Below are positions 1-10,435 of a stretch of 64,000 bases of DNA, piece after piece. This DNA comes from Mesostigma viride (lineage: Eukaryota; Streptophyta; Mesostigmatophyceae; Mesostigmatales; Mesostigmataceae). The stretch lies in the NCBI GenBank assembly GCA_009746045.1, contig RPFO01000041.1, positions 5,448,920 through 5,512,919 on the forward strand, read 5' to 3'. The translations under genes and the position numbers were made by a program. The first letter of the stretch is position 1, and every line of letters starts with the position of its first letter. The notes beneath the pieces were generated by a model, which searched no databases, was not told the DNA's origin, and saw only the letters and a list, made by a program, of their open reading frames with translations.

Positions 1-1
1 T

Positions 2-874
2 GACCTTACCACTCAGGGCTTATTAATTGTAAATCAGCTACAACCTGTGACATCTGACTCCAAGCCTAAGCAGGCTGAAGAGTTTGTAGAAGGGCTGGAA
101 GGGTTTCCTAGTTTGTACGGGGGTACCAACTACTATCAAATCTGGATAGGCAGCAGCACGTTTGGCAAGTGCACTGACCAGATAAAGGACCTAACCAGGG
201 AATGCAAAAGGGCCAACAAGGCCTGGGCAGTATATGTAGCTGAGCTGAAGGAGCTGCTTGAAGACCAGCGCAAGAAGGTCGGCATCCATTGGCAAGACAA
301 GTATCAAGGGTGGGAGGTCAAGGGGGATCTCATCCAGAATTTCCTTAACTATTGCAAAATGGTTGAGGAAGGCAGGGCCCACGGTTTCAACGTGGCAGAC
401 AATATAGCCCTGACCAACTGGTTGAAGGTCTCTGGGCTGGATAAGGCCACACGTGGATCTCTCAAGGTCATGTGTGCTCCTCACTCCACCATGAAGGCCT
501 ACAAGGTCATCATCAAGCAGGCCCTTGAAGCTGAGGAGCTGTTTGAGGGTGGGGTGCCAGCAGTGAAGGCAACCCAGGCAGGTGGGCGTACCCAGGGGGG
601 CTCCAAATCGTCTGAGGCTGACAGAAGCCAAGGAGGGCGTAGGGGCAACCACAACAAGCGGAAGGCCAATCATTCACCCGACCCTGACGGGAGGTCACAC
701 TCCAAGTCGGTGTTCAGGAGGGTGGGTGGTCAGCCCAAGCAGGGCAACGCATCTAACAACGGGGGTGGTGGCCAGGGCAAGTCAAAGATCCAGTGCTACC
801 TGTGCAAGGGGTGGGGGCACATCAAGAAGGAGTGTCCCAGCTTCAAGAAAACCCAGGCATCAAGTTTCGTTTAA
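2..874 (+). CDS. Gag of Copia-like retrotransposon, 5'-partial
   Basis: The frame is open from base 2 to a stop at 872-874; no ATG within it can be assigned as the true start, which is outside the window. The first two thirds look like a gag capsid region (YQIW, LTNWLKVSG, LKVM segments). A basic, Gly/Gln/Asn-rich stretch follows, then a CCHC zinc knuckle, CYLCKGWGHIKKEC, near the end. Gag packages element RNA in cytoplasmic particles. The stop is supplied by an inserted TIR element: beyond it, 1639-1746 in another frame encodes an Asn/Gln/Lys-rich tail that looks like the original C-terminus. Copy 2 gag (49491-50845) has the same layout and knuckle CFVCGKEGHWRREC. Confidence 0.8.
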   Translation, partial: DLTTQGLLIVNQLQPVTSDSKPKQAEEFVEGLEGFPSLYGGTNYYQIWIGSSTFGKCTDQIKDLTRECKRANKAWAVYVAELKELLEDQRKKVGIHWQDKYQGWEVKGDLIQNFLNYCKMVEEGRAHGFNVADNIALTNWLKVSGLDKATRGSLKVMCAPHSTMKAYKVIIKQALEAEELFEGGVPAVKATQAGGRTQGGSKSSEADRSQGGRRGNHNKRKANHSPDPDGRSHSKSVFRRVGGQPKQGNASNNGGGGQGKSKIQCYLCKGWGHIKKECPSFKKTQASSFV

Positions 875-1622
875 GTGGCCAGCCGGAGCGGCTGCTTAGG
901 TTTTAGCGGACAAGTGTTCGAAGCGCGTCATTGGTGAATTACTAGGGAACTTGGGTTTCCCCGCGAAACTCCAACCGCACGTTCAGATTTCCAAATCTCA
1001 AGTAAAGTTCGGCGCAACTTTCTGAACGGGGGCAGTTGACGAGCAGCATTCCTCCGGACGAATGAATTGCGTTCCATACTTGCGCAAAATTTTGAAAGGT
1101 AGCTTGCGTGCAGCCCTACTAAAATTTGCGCGCACGTTCAGATTTCCAAATCTCAAGTAAATTTCGGCGGAACATTCTGAACGGGGGTAGTTGGCGGGCA
1201 GCGTTCCTCCAGACGAATGAAATGCGTTCCATACTAGCGCAAAATTTTGAAAGGTAGCTTGCGTGCAGCCCTACTAAAATTTGCGCGAAGTGTGGGACTG
1301 AAAATTCGTAACGGAAACTGTTTGGTAGTTGCCGTCACTTCCTCTTGTGCAAACGTGTGGGAGTGAAAATTCGTAACGGAAACTTTTTGGTAGTTGCCGT
1401 CACTTCATTTTGCGCGAGTGTTGGGCTGAAAATTCGTAACGGAAACTTGTTGGTAGTTGCCGTCAATTCCTTTGGTTCGACTGAAAATTCGCTGAAATTC
1501 GCTGAATTCGTACCGTAGCCTAATTTTTAGTACCTCGAAGTGACGGGGCACCTAAAAATTTGCCCACAAGTACACTTGGCAGCGCGCTCACTGGGAAAAA
1601 TTGTACAGCCGCTTCGGCGGGC
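858..1622. mobile_element. Non-autonomous TIR element (MITE-like) inserted in gag
   Basis: The ends are imperfect inverted repeats of about 28 bp: left TTCGTTTAAGTGGCCAGCCG and, read on the other strand at the right, TTCGTTCAAGTGGCCCGCCG, both followed by AGCGGCTG after one variable base. It interrupts the gag reading frame, and gag-like coding resumes to its right. No target-site duplication is evident, so the exact ends may be off by a few bases. There is no coding capacity; the interior is tandem repeats. Confidence 0.65.
977..1480. repeat. Internal tandem repeats of the MITE-like element
   Basis: Two copies of a 155-bp unit start at 977 and 1132 (each begins GCACGTTCAGATTTCC and ends AAAATTTGCGCG). 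Three copies of a roughly 65-bp unit containing AAAATTCGTAACGGAAACT and TGGTAGTTGCCGTCA follow, up to about 1480. Confidence 0.85.
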
Positions 1623-1887
1623 CACTTGAACGAATTGTAATGGCCAGGGCAGCAACAAGAATAACAACAACAAAAACAACAAGACCAAGTCCCAGGCAGG
1701 CCAGCCTTCAAAGGGCAGTCAACAAGAAGAAAGCAAGGAGCAGTGACTGTCTGAGGCAAACCCTACACACCTTAATTCACCCAAGGAGGAGGCCAGGTGC
1801 TCCAATGCAGATTTTATATCTGGGCAACAAGAGGGTGATCTCCAGGTTCAGGATGGCCCCAGGTCACCTGGAGAGGTGCAGGTTCCT

Positions 1888-3082
1888 ATGAAGACGTCCT
1901 TGACAGCTGGTGCAGCTGTAAGAATGTCTGACCCCATGCATCCTCGTGCTGGGCACGAGGGTGGACCTCTCATTTTGAGAGAAACCAATGTACAATCACA
2001 GAGGGGTGTGAAGGCCTCTGGTGGTATGCATGTGGTCCCTGCTGGCGGTCCAGGTGTTGGGCATGAGCAGGGTGACTCAGGCTCTGAGTCAAATATGGAT
2101 GGAAGTCAGCATGGTGATGCTGGGCAACCTGACAGCACAGTCCTGACTGTGCCAGGGACTGCTTCCTCCGTGTACCAGGAGTTGGGTGCCCAGATCCACA
2201 ACATGTTTGGGCATGCCACTTCTCTGTCAAACAACTTTGCCTTCCGTATGGGCAAGGCACCCCTTCTCAAGGCGTGCCAGCAAGCTGCCTCACGGTGTAA
2301 GTGCCAGTTGTCCTCCAACAAGCCCAGGAAATCACATGCCAAAGCTCTACCTCAGGGCATTGGTGATCTGCAGTGTGATATCCAACACATCAGGGGCATG
2401 CAACTGTTGGTGTGCGTGGACAGGTACACAAAGTACAAGGTGCTAGAGCATTTACCTTCTATGAAGAACAGGTACTTGCTGGCTGCCCTGCAGAATGTAA
2501 GAGCCAAGTTTCCTACCACAAGGATTCAGGTGGACATGCAGTTTCAGCATCTCAAGGGTGATCCCACCCTTCCTGAGTTGCTGGTTACACCTAGGGAGGC
2601 TCATGGGCAGCAGGGTGCTATCGAAAGGGCAATCCAGGAGGTCAAGAAATTGATCATCTCTGAAGACTGGGTACCCTTGTCTGCACCTAGCTGCACTTGT
2701 CAGGAGTGCATGGCTGAGGAACGTGGAGCAGCAGCTGAACAGCAGGGTCAATTTCTACTATGATGGAGTTGCTGTCAGCCCAATGGGTCTATATCATGGC
2801 CTGTGCCCCCCACATGTGCTGGAGGGCTGGAAACATGCTGCACATGTCACCTTTGCCAAGCTGAGGGAGAAGGACCGGGGTTGGAAGATGCTGGAGCCAA
2901 CAGTGGGTCAGAGGGTATTAGCTTGGAAGGAACCGAGCCTGTATGGCAAACGTGGTAGCTGGAGTCCTGGGGTGGTTACCCAGGTTAATTGATGAAGCTA
3001 GCCACGCATGCTTGGTCAGCATGGAGGACGAACCAAAGCATGTACACCGGCTGAGTTGGTCATATGTCAAGCCTAACCTGAT
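1888..3082 (+). pseudogene. Integrase of Copia-like retrotransposon, copy 1 (frameshifted)
   Basis: Integrase inserts element cDNA into the genome. About 100 residues of low-complexity linker precede an HHCC-type zinc region: HNMFGHAT supplies the histidines and CQQAASRCKC the cysteines. The catalytic core follows with QCDIQHIRG (first Asp), VDRYTKY, QVDMQFQ (second Asp) and GQQGAIERAIQEVK (Glu). The main frame ends at 2763; the C-terminal part continues from about 2740 (FYYDGVAVSPMGLY, then a basic domain with LAWKEPSLYGKRGSWSPGVV) and shifts again at about 2985 (HVHRLSWSYVKP). The hAT at 3083 ends it. Integrase precedes the protease, which is unusual. Only ATG 1888 or an upstream read-through from gag could start it; a polyprotein is more likely. 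Confidence 0.8.
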
Positions 3083-3263
3083 CAGTGATGGGCCATACGC
3101 CGTATTATACGCCGTATTTAGCGTATTATGCGCGATACGCAAGCGGCGCGTACGAAAATGGGGTACTTTTATACGCAACGCGTATTTTTGCGCATTTTTG
3201 CATATTTTCGCGTATTTTTTGGCATATTTTTGGCTTACGAGGTGGGTGCATTTGCTTGCCTAG

Positions 3264-4962
3264 CCCCTAAATGGGCAGAAATACTGCCGATGCATCGGCT
3301 GTAACTTCACAATTTTGCAAACCAGATGCCATCCAACCCACCCATATCCAATGGCTGTCCTTGGGGGCCAAGCATGTCCATGAGTTGCCCTTCGGGTTGG
3401 TATATCACAACCTTACATATATGCAGGGTAGGCCATGTATAACTGCCTTCAAAGTCAGGGGGGTCAAGACGAGCGTTTTCATTTTTGGTAGAATGTGCAT
3501 TTTGAATTATGTTGTAAGAGCTAGGCACCTACCACTTCAGGGATGATAAACAATTAGTTGCTGAACAGTTTGAGCCATTGGGGTCATCATTTGGGTGGGT
3601 ATACCAGCAGTTACACCCAGTACAGCCCATAGGGGTACCGTTGGTAAAAAGCAACCAAGGGGGTAGGAGTGGGCATACTACCTACTAATACCTACTAATA
3701 TGGCCCCCAACCATGCCACACAATACATTTCCCTTCCACAATGATGGGGAAACATAACTGCATCATCACACTGCCCTTACATGGCACCTATGTGCAGGTG
3801 CCACCTTGTCCATGCACGTAGGTAACGTGGTGCGGATACCCTACGCAAGGCATGCATTCTATGAGGCAGCCACCAACAAACTAGTGATTTTAAGCCTATT
3901 TCAGCTTGCCCTAGCAAGGATAAACTAGGCCTAAGCTGCTATAGCTTGCCAGGTGATGGCCAGCACACCTGGTGGCACATGCTGACAATGGGAAGCTTCT
4001 ACTCACCGGTTACATGCTTGATGATGCCACAGAGACCAGCCAACTGCCTCACACTCATGCAATATGTGTGTGGGAAATGTATAACAAACATATATGGAGG
4101 TATTCAAACCCATACAGCCTCTAAAACTTTTCACCATCACCCTGTGGCAGGTCAACTGACTGAGGGAAGCATCTAAGAAGGGTGTTTTAGAAAGGGGCCA
4201 GGCCAGGGTCAAGAAAGAGCATGAATAATGCAAAAAGAATGTGCTACACAAGCTAGAACGTATATATAAACGCCAAACATTGATAGGAAAACGATAACTC
4301 AGCTTTACCAGGCATGGATGGCGTTACCTTGGCCCAGGCGGTGGCCGCAAAATGGCGCATTTCGGCACACCAAAGTTGTGCAGCATGGTCGCTGGATTCG
4401 GCGATTTCTGGCCACCCTTGCACGTTTACGACTACTATGTATCATAAAAAGTACAAAGAAACCAATATATCCTTTAAAATACGCCGGAAAGTTATTGCTG
4501 TCAACGTTTCTATCGTCCGGCCTGATCGCAGTTTTTTCCAGCAAGAACGCTGCCGACACCTATCAAATGGCATTCCCGCGAACCAAAAATTGGCCTGTAT
4601 CATCTTTAGGACGTATAAAATCAATTTCCTGAGTTTGGTCAGAAAATTCGAACGAAAACGTAAATGCCATGCGTGGGCGCAAGCCGCCATGGCCAGGTCG
4701 TCGTTTTCCGGAATGCACGTTGTACGTGAAAAAGTACCCTGACCCCTTGTACTTTGACCGGCCAGAACACCTCTATAACTTTGTCAGAAGTATGCAAACC
4801 CTAGTACCATGCTGTGAGGAAAATTATAAACTTTCGATCTTCTCAGCTAAACTTTTCCTAATTCTCAATAGTTTTCGCGGCATTTGGTCCCCCGAGAAGG
4901 GGCCGACGTGTCGGCTGTAACTCAGTTTTAGGCGGAAAATCGGCAGCCAGACCATTTAGGGG
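3264..4962. mobile_element. ~1.7-kb non-autonomous element nested in the hAT
   Basis: The ends are inverted repeats CCCCTAAATGG... and ...CCATTTAGGGG, flanked by CTAG on both sides (3260-3263, 4963-4966), a possible 4-bp target duplication. Interior sequence resembles the elements at 10436-12155 and 15190-16904 (for example the stretch with GGATGGCGTTA, CCTTGG/CTTGG, CAGGCGGTG near 4315 and 11500). No convincing ORF is present. The CTAG flank could instead be part of the TIR. Confidence 0.6.
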
Positions 4963-5162
4963 CTAGACTGCGGCGCGCGGACCTGTAGTAGGAACAAATA
5001 ATTGCGTGATGAGCTAGCTAGTGTATAATGCAAGAAAGCGTTCGAATCGTGACTTGTGAAGGCGGGAATGTGAAGGCGGGAAGGCTGAAGACTAAAGACA
5101 ACAGGTGACAAGGTTTCTTTGTCTGCCAGCAACATCAGTGCGTAGCATATCGACATCCAGGC

Positions 5163-5711
5163 ATGGCTGACGCGAGTGAGGAGTCAATGGAACACAATGA
5201 TGATGTGCGGCCCGATGAAGAAGAGGCCGCATCCGAAACTGTCTGGACATACATTAGCAAAGAGCGCATCCTCAAGAACGGGCTGCAGACAAATAACTAC
5301 TTCATGGAGTGCTCACTCTGCCAGGCAAAGTTCAGTGGTTCTTCTACCCGAGCAAGGTGCCATAACCTGGGCGGCTCGTACGCAAAGGACGCAAAAGTGT
5401 GCCCTTGCAAGAAGCCACCGCCGGTACTCCGTTACAAGATGCTGATTGAGCAGGCGGAGAAGGATAGCACTGCCAAGAAACGGAAGGCGACTAGTGACGC
5501 CAAGAAGCAGGCTGATGTGCGGGCGGCGTTTCAGCATGTCTTATTTTCAGATGGCACAATGTTCTTATCACTTCTATATTTGGCAGCTTGGCAGTCGGCC
5601 AAGCTCTCTTTAAGTACTATATTTGGAAGACAGTTCTCTGCCGCTTCAATGTATAGAGTGCATTCATATCTTGAGTTCTACAAATTTATTATCCTTTCCA
5701 GTGAGTTGTGA
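5163..5711 (+). pseudogene. BED zinc-finger exon of hAT transposase
   Basis: It starts at ATG 5163. After an acidic N-terminus (DEEEAASETVW) comes a BED-like finger: MECSLCQAKFSGSSTRARCH..., with a C-x2-C pair, basic residues and a later Cys-rich stretch (VCPCKKPP). Next is a Lys/Ala-rich linker (AKKRKATSDAKKQAD). BED fingers bind the transposon ends in hAT transposases. The frame then runs into sequence with no hAT catalytic or dimerisation motif, so from about residue 120 the translation is probably intron or deletion scar. No RNase H-like core is found before the right TIR at 6046. Confidence 0.65.
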
Positions 5712-6108
5712 ATTGATACGTACTGGTATTGATACTGAGTTGCATGTTGTCTCGATTTTGAAGAGAAACTATCAAGTTAGACCGTTAGAAACTATGCTTG
5801 TATTTCTAGGTAGTGATGACAATGCCAAGGTCATGCTATATATGTCATGTATAGCCAAAAGGTATGGCAAAAACACCAGCAGACCATGCTTGGTTGCTCA
5901 GAATGTTGAAAACCCCTCAAAACCATGCCAAAAAAGGGGTTTTCAACAGTTAGCGTACGATTAGCGTATAATACATTATACACCGCGTATTATACATTAT
6001 ACACCTGGGGCCGCGTACGACGCGTATCGCGTATGGCCCATCACTGAACCTGATGAATGAGGGCAGTCAGGCACAGCTCACAGGATCTGCAGGATTTTCA
6101 GGTCCCAG

Positions 6109-7698
6109 GTGGCATCACTGACGCAACGACCACATCTGTTGCAGGGGAATCTGTCAGCCCTGGCCAGGTTGCAGAGGTACTTGTTGAACATGCAGGCTGC
6201 AAGGTCAACAGCTGGGGAGTCAACTGTCAAGCCCAAGGCTTTAACCAAGCCCAGGGGGACTAGTTTGGCTGGATTGATTGGGGCTCTGCAAAGGGCCAAG
6301 AAGCAGCCCAAGGTAGCCAAGCTCAGGTGGCATGGCAATCTGGGGCTGGACACTGCCTTAGAGGTAGACACTAATTCTCAGGTTTCCATCATTGGGACCA
6401 GAGCTGCAGCAGGGTACAGCATGTCTGAACCCAGCTATCAGTTTGTGTCTGACTTCAGTGGCGGGGTACACGTGAAGGTACTGGGTGAGGTATCTATTCC
6501 CATCCTTGGACAGGACACTGCTTTTTGTGTCTTGGAGGGCTATCAGGGACCTGCTCTTCTGGGGCAGAATTTCCTATGCCAGGATGGGGTAGTGATCACG
6601 TCCTCTCTCCTGACTAAGGAAGGGGCTGGTCAGGTCCCACTGATTAATTTCAGGACCACTCATCTATCACGTGCAGTAACCAGGACGGTCAAGCGTGTGC
6701 AGGTGTGCCAGGGGCAGGAGCCCTTGGTTGATGACCTCATACTGCCAGCTGCTAGTCATCCAAGCAGTTTGGGCATTGGTCCTCACTCACTTGCTGGACA
6801 CAGCCCTATCAACTACCAAGGCCTGGTGAAGCTTATGTCCTCTCCCATTATGTGTCCCCAGGTCACACTGGGTCTGATTAAATCTGGGGAGGACTGGATC
6901 TCCAAGAAGTGCGTGGAACCTGTCAATGACCTACCTCCTGCACGGCGTCTACTCAAGCTCAAGTTTGTCATCAAGATGAAGGAGGTGGACGGGGTCAAGG
7001 TACCACATGTCAGGCCAGTGCTGAATGAGTTCAAGGGTACTGGTGAGTGCACTGCTGAGGAGTTGTATACCCCTGGCATGTTGCATGACACTTGGAGGCT
7101 GCTGCTGTGTGTATTTCTAGGCCTTCTCAACAAGGGCTTGGACTATGGCTCAGTGGTGGTAGACTTCAAGAGAGCATTTCTGGAGGGGGATGCAGAGGTA
7201 GCCCAGGAAAAGTGGGAGGGCAAAACGCCTTTCTATGTTAGGGTGCCTGCTGTGTGGAAAAGGGACATTCACACTGAGTTCCTTAAAATCCTCAAGGGCC
7301 TGGAGGGCCTGAGGTCAAGTCCAATAATCTGGAGGGAGACACTCAACCGTTTCCTGAAGGAGCATTGCAACTTGAAGGTCTCCCCTGTGGACCCCTGTCT
7401 GTTTCTGGGGCAATGGGAAGACCTACCAGTGTATGCTTCGCTGCACGGGGATGACCTGCACCTGCTGGCTCCCACGTCGTGGCTTAAGGAGCTGATCTCC
7501 ATCATCAAGTCCAAGTTTCCTCTGGGTAGGGAGCAATGGCAGGTGGAGAATGAGCCTCTGCTGTTTGTGGGCATGGAGGCCACACTGGTGAAGAAGGGGG
7601 GGAGTGGCGTATGCTGCTGGTGGGGGGTAATGATTATCAAGAAACCCTCATTAGCAAGCTTCCTCCAATCATCACACAGGCACTGTGTCCTATGGTAA
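6109..7698 (+). pseudogene. Retropepsin-like protease and reverse transcriptase, copy 1
   Basis: The first ~180 residues hold a retropepsin-like fold: LEVDTNSQVSIIG (active-site loop, DTN where DTG is usual), LGEVSIPI, then GYQGPALLGQNFL (the usual hydrophobic-G-x-x-x-L segment). The reverse transcriptase follows with Copia motifs: LKFVIKMKEVDG, VVDFKRAFLEGD (first catalytic Asp), LKGLEGLRSSPIIWR, SPVDPCLF and YASLHGDDLHLL (GDD in place of YVDD). The annotated start is a GTG, so this is a polyprotein fragment and not a separate gene. The frame is lost by a 1-nt shift near 7605, after which RNase H continues in another frame. The upstream junction with the integrase is occupied by the hAT. Confidence 0.82.
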
Positions 7699-8354
7699 GG
7701 GGCATGGTTGCTTGGGTGGCAGGCATTTCCAGGCCAGACCTTATGGTCATAGCCAGGTTGCCTGATGACATGCTGATGGAGCTAGGGTCTGCCAAGGTGG
7801 CTGATCAGGTCAGGGCTTCATCTGGCATTCTGTTGTCTGCAGTGGATTTATCACAACCCATTTGCATGGAGCTGTATGTGGATAGCTCAATGGACAGCAG
7901 GCAGGTCTCCAAGGTCAGGGGCAGGGCTGCAGGGCTCTTTGTGCTCAGACAGGAAGGCCTGGGGAGTTTGGTGAGCTGGTTTAGTCGCCTGCACAAACGG
8001 GTGGCTGTCAGCAGTGATGTGGCAGAATGCAGGGCTATTTGTGAAGGTATTCACACAAGCCTTTATCTGAAGGAGTTGCTTCATCAGATGACTTCTAACA
8101 CTCCTTGGCCACTTCAGGTTACCACTCTTCTCAAAACAGACTCCATGGGGATGGTGCAGTTTGTGCACAGGCAGATGGCCAGAAGTAGGGACTTGGATTA
8201 TCTCCTTCTAAAGGAATTGTCCTCCTTGGCCAATATTGAGCATATCCCTGGGGTTGACAATCCTGCTGATGCTTTGACCAAGCTAGTGCAGAAGGCAGCA
8301 GTGCAGTACAAGGTTCTTCAGTCTCTGATGGACCCATCTCAGCAAGCTGTCTAA
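7611..8354 (+). pseudogene. RNase H domain of Copia-like retrotransposon, copy 1
   Basis: This continues the RT polyprotein after the shift near 7605. Copia RNase H motifs appear in order: LYVDSSMDSRQVSKVRGRAA (first Asp), SSDVAECRAICEG (Glu), LKTDSMGMVQFVH (second Asp), RDLDYLLLKEL and IEHIPGVDNPADALTKL near the C-terminus. It degrades the RNA strand during cDNA synthesis. The stop is at 8352-8354, followed by the 3' UTR. Copy 2 (37698-38114 and 42517-42859) has the same motifs but is split by a CACTA-like insertion. Confidence 0.85.
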
Positions 8355-8642
8355 GCTGACCAGTGCCTGGTTAAAGGGCATTGGAGAAGCAGATTGTGTG
8401 GTAGTGTCAGCATTGTGACTGGCATAATACCTGTATTTTAGTCTGTACTAAGGCTCATGGACCATGGTACACTCACTCTGATCATAATCAGGATACAGCC
8501 AGGTTTTGGCTGGGGTTCATGCTGTTGACTACACAAGGTTGACAGGTCCATTACAGACCATGTATCCTATTTTAAAAGAAATGTATATTTGTACATACTT
8601 CTCACAATGGTCTGGGAACCTTCATACTGGGGTTTATAGGGC

Positions 8643-8821
8643 GGGGTTCGATTCCCTGGTATTATGTTTCTACAAGCTGGCCTGTTCAGGTGTTTGCCTG
8701 TTCAGACTTCCCTAGTTCCCCAGGGCAGGATTTAATTGTTGCCTATGTGTTTCATTTTGTCATTTGTTTGCTGTGGCAGTTTACCATCTGGCAAGTAGAT
8801 GGGCGCCGTAAGACGGGCGCC
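8643..8821 (+). other. Conserved 3'-UTR motifs: tRNA T-arm-like stem and GGGCGCC inverted pair
   Basis: GGTTCGATTCC at 8645-8655, a perfect tRNA B-box/T-loop sequence, sits in a GGGG...CCCT stem. GGGCGCC, seven bases, GGGCGCC follows at 8801-8821. Copy 2 has the same pair in the same order and spacing on its own strand (37204-37194 and 37057-37036). No cloverleaf can be drawn, so it is not a tRNA gene. Confidence 0.55.
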
Positions 8822-9472
8822 AATAGACCCCTGTTGAGAGAATGACAGGCAAACTATTGTAATACGCCTTACTTTGTCAAGTGGTACTTTAAGGGGACGG
8901 TCCCGGCGCGAATATTTTGGCGCCGAAAAATTCGCGGTACCCGTCCGTACCGTGAAAAAGTGGTGCACGGGGCGCGCACCCCTACCGGAGCTGGCCATGG
9001 CGACGTGCTTTCAGGCAGAGTAGAAAAAGATAGCTCGCGGAATGCAGAGAAACTGAGCGAATCTTAAAGACGATGAGTAAATGATACTACTTCGTAGCGG
9101 AGTTCGCGTTTTTTGCAGTGTCGATGATTTTATTGATGACCATCGCCACGGGGGTCCAATCTGATGTTTTCGTCGAGAGGAATAAATTAGAATGCACGCT
9201 GGCGGCGGTGATTGTCAGGTTTTATGGGCTTTACCTAGCGTCAAGGATGCGTTTAAATCGTTATTGGTAAAGCTTTAAAAATTTTGCTGGGTTTCGGCAA
9301 GATTTCCGTCATGATCGGTAAGACACTCTCCAGGCTCGCGGGATGCGCGTCTTATTATTCCATGGAAGGTTGTTCTTTCTTGCGCCGCTGGGCGAAGGAC
9401 AATTCCGGTAATGGTACGATCGTGTGATCAACGTGACCCTATGAATGTTTCGCTTCCTTTATGGGTTATCAA

Positions 9473-9627
9473 GTATGGCATTCATAGCGATTCGGGCCGC
9501 GGTGCCCACACCCCTGTAACTAGGACCTAGATAGCTTATACCATCCATTCCATCCCATGTTCCCCTCCCACTGAGGACTTATGCTCACGTGACGCAGTCA
9601 CGTGTCTATTAATTAATTAATTAATTA
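9473..9627 (+). mobile_element. LINE copy D, 5'-truncated 3' tail
   Basis: These 155 bp match the last part of LINE copy C (62180-62327) and end in repeated TTAA. They are flanked by a 12-bp duplication, ATGGGTTATCAA (9461-9472 and 9628-9639), so this is a bona fide target-primed insertion. It keeps the 3' hairpin CACGTGAC-GCA-GTCACGTG at 9586-9604. Confidence 0.9.
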
Positions 9628-10435
9628 ATGGGTTATCAACGCAAGTTTTCGGCTTCTTTCCGTGCAGTTCGCGCCAAGTATAATGCCATTCCGTGCTGCG
9701 CATCGCCAGATTCCTGGCACCTTTCAGTGGTTTTTATGTACGTTGCATGGCTGGGATGTATCAAAGCGTGACCGTGGCATATCGTCAAGTTGTCAGGGAT
9801 TTGCTGAGTGGTTTCTTGGAAGGAGATTGCTAACAGCACTCAGTTTTGTGTGAATATTGACGCGGCCTTTCTTAGCAGAGGCTTCATTGTGGTTAGAGGC
9901 TCACAAGCTTGAGTTTGTTTCTTGGCAAACAATTGCGCTGGAAAGAAAGGTGGCAGTGGTTTTTCTGAGGGGCATACTGCATGGGTGGAACTGCACGTAG
10001 GTAGGGGTTATCGTTGTCTTGTTGGCCTTTCTCCCACTAAAATGGGAGAGCCCTAATTCATATGCTAGCAAGGCAAGGTAACCATGGTAAGAAGCCTTGG
10101 CAAGCAGCATGTATGATAATTCTGCTTTCTCTGTGGACTGTCTGTTGTTACCCTTGTTGGGCAATTAGTGGATATGGCTTTCTAGGGTGTGTTTGAGCTT
10201 GGTTTTGGGATGATGCCCACACCATAAACCTGGAATATGCTTTAGAAGTGTTGGCTAGGCATGTTGAGCTACCTGCCTCATTGTTGTGCACACACGCAAC
10301 AGGTTGCCCGTGTCGAGGTAAGGCAAGGGCACATGACGTGCCCAGCCACCTCCTTGTACATTGTGGTCGAATGGGGCATGGTCAGGAGCCTTTTGGATGG
10401 CATAGGAAGTGTTAGTGTGCCTTAATACTCACTAA

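Larger units (their letters stand above)
3083..6046 (+). mobile_element. hAT DNA transposon (deletion derivative), copy 1
   Basis: Terminal inverted repeats are CAGTGATGGGCCATACGC at 3083 and its exact complement ending at 6046. The element is flanked by an 8-bp target duplication, AACCTGAT (3075-3082 and 6047-6054), the hAT hallmark. Ends are rich in tacg/gtat subterminal repeats. It carries a BED-finger exon on the plus strand but no transposase core, so it is non-autonomous. A further 1.7-kb element sits at 3264-4962. Confidence 0.93.

Noticed and set aside
8643-8660. tRNA gene suggested by a GGTTCGATTCC B-box
   Set aside because: No matching acceptor, D or anticodon stems can be drawn; kept only as a conserved UTR motif.
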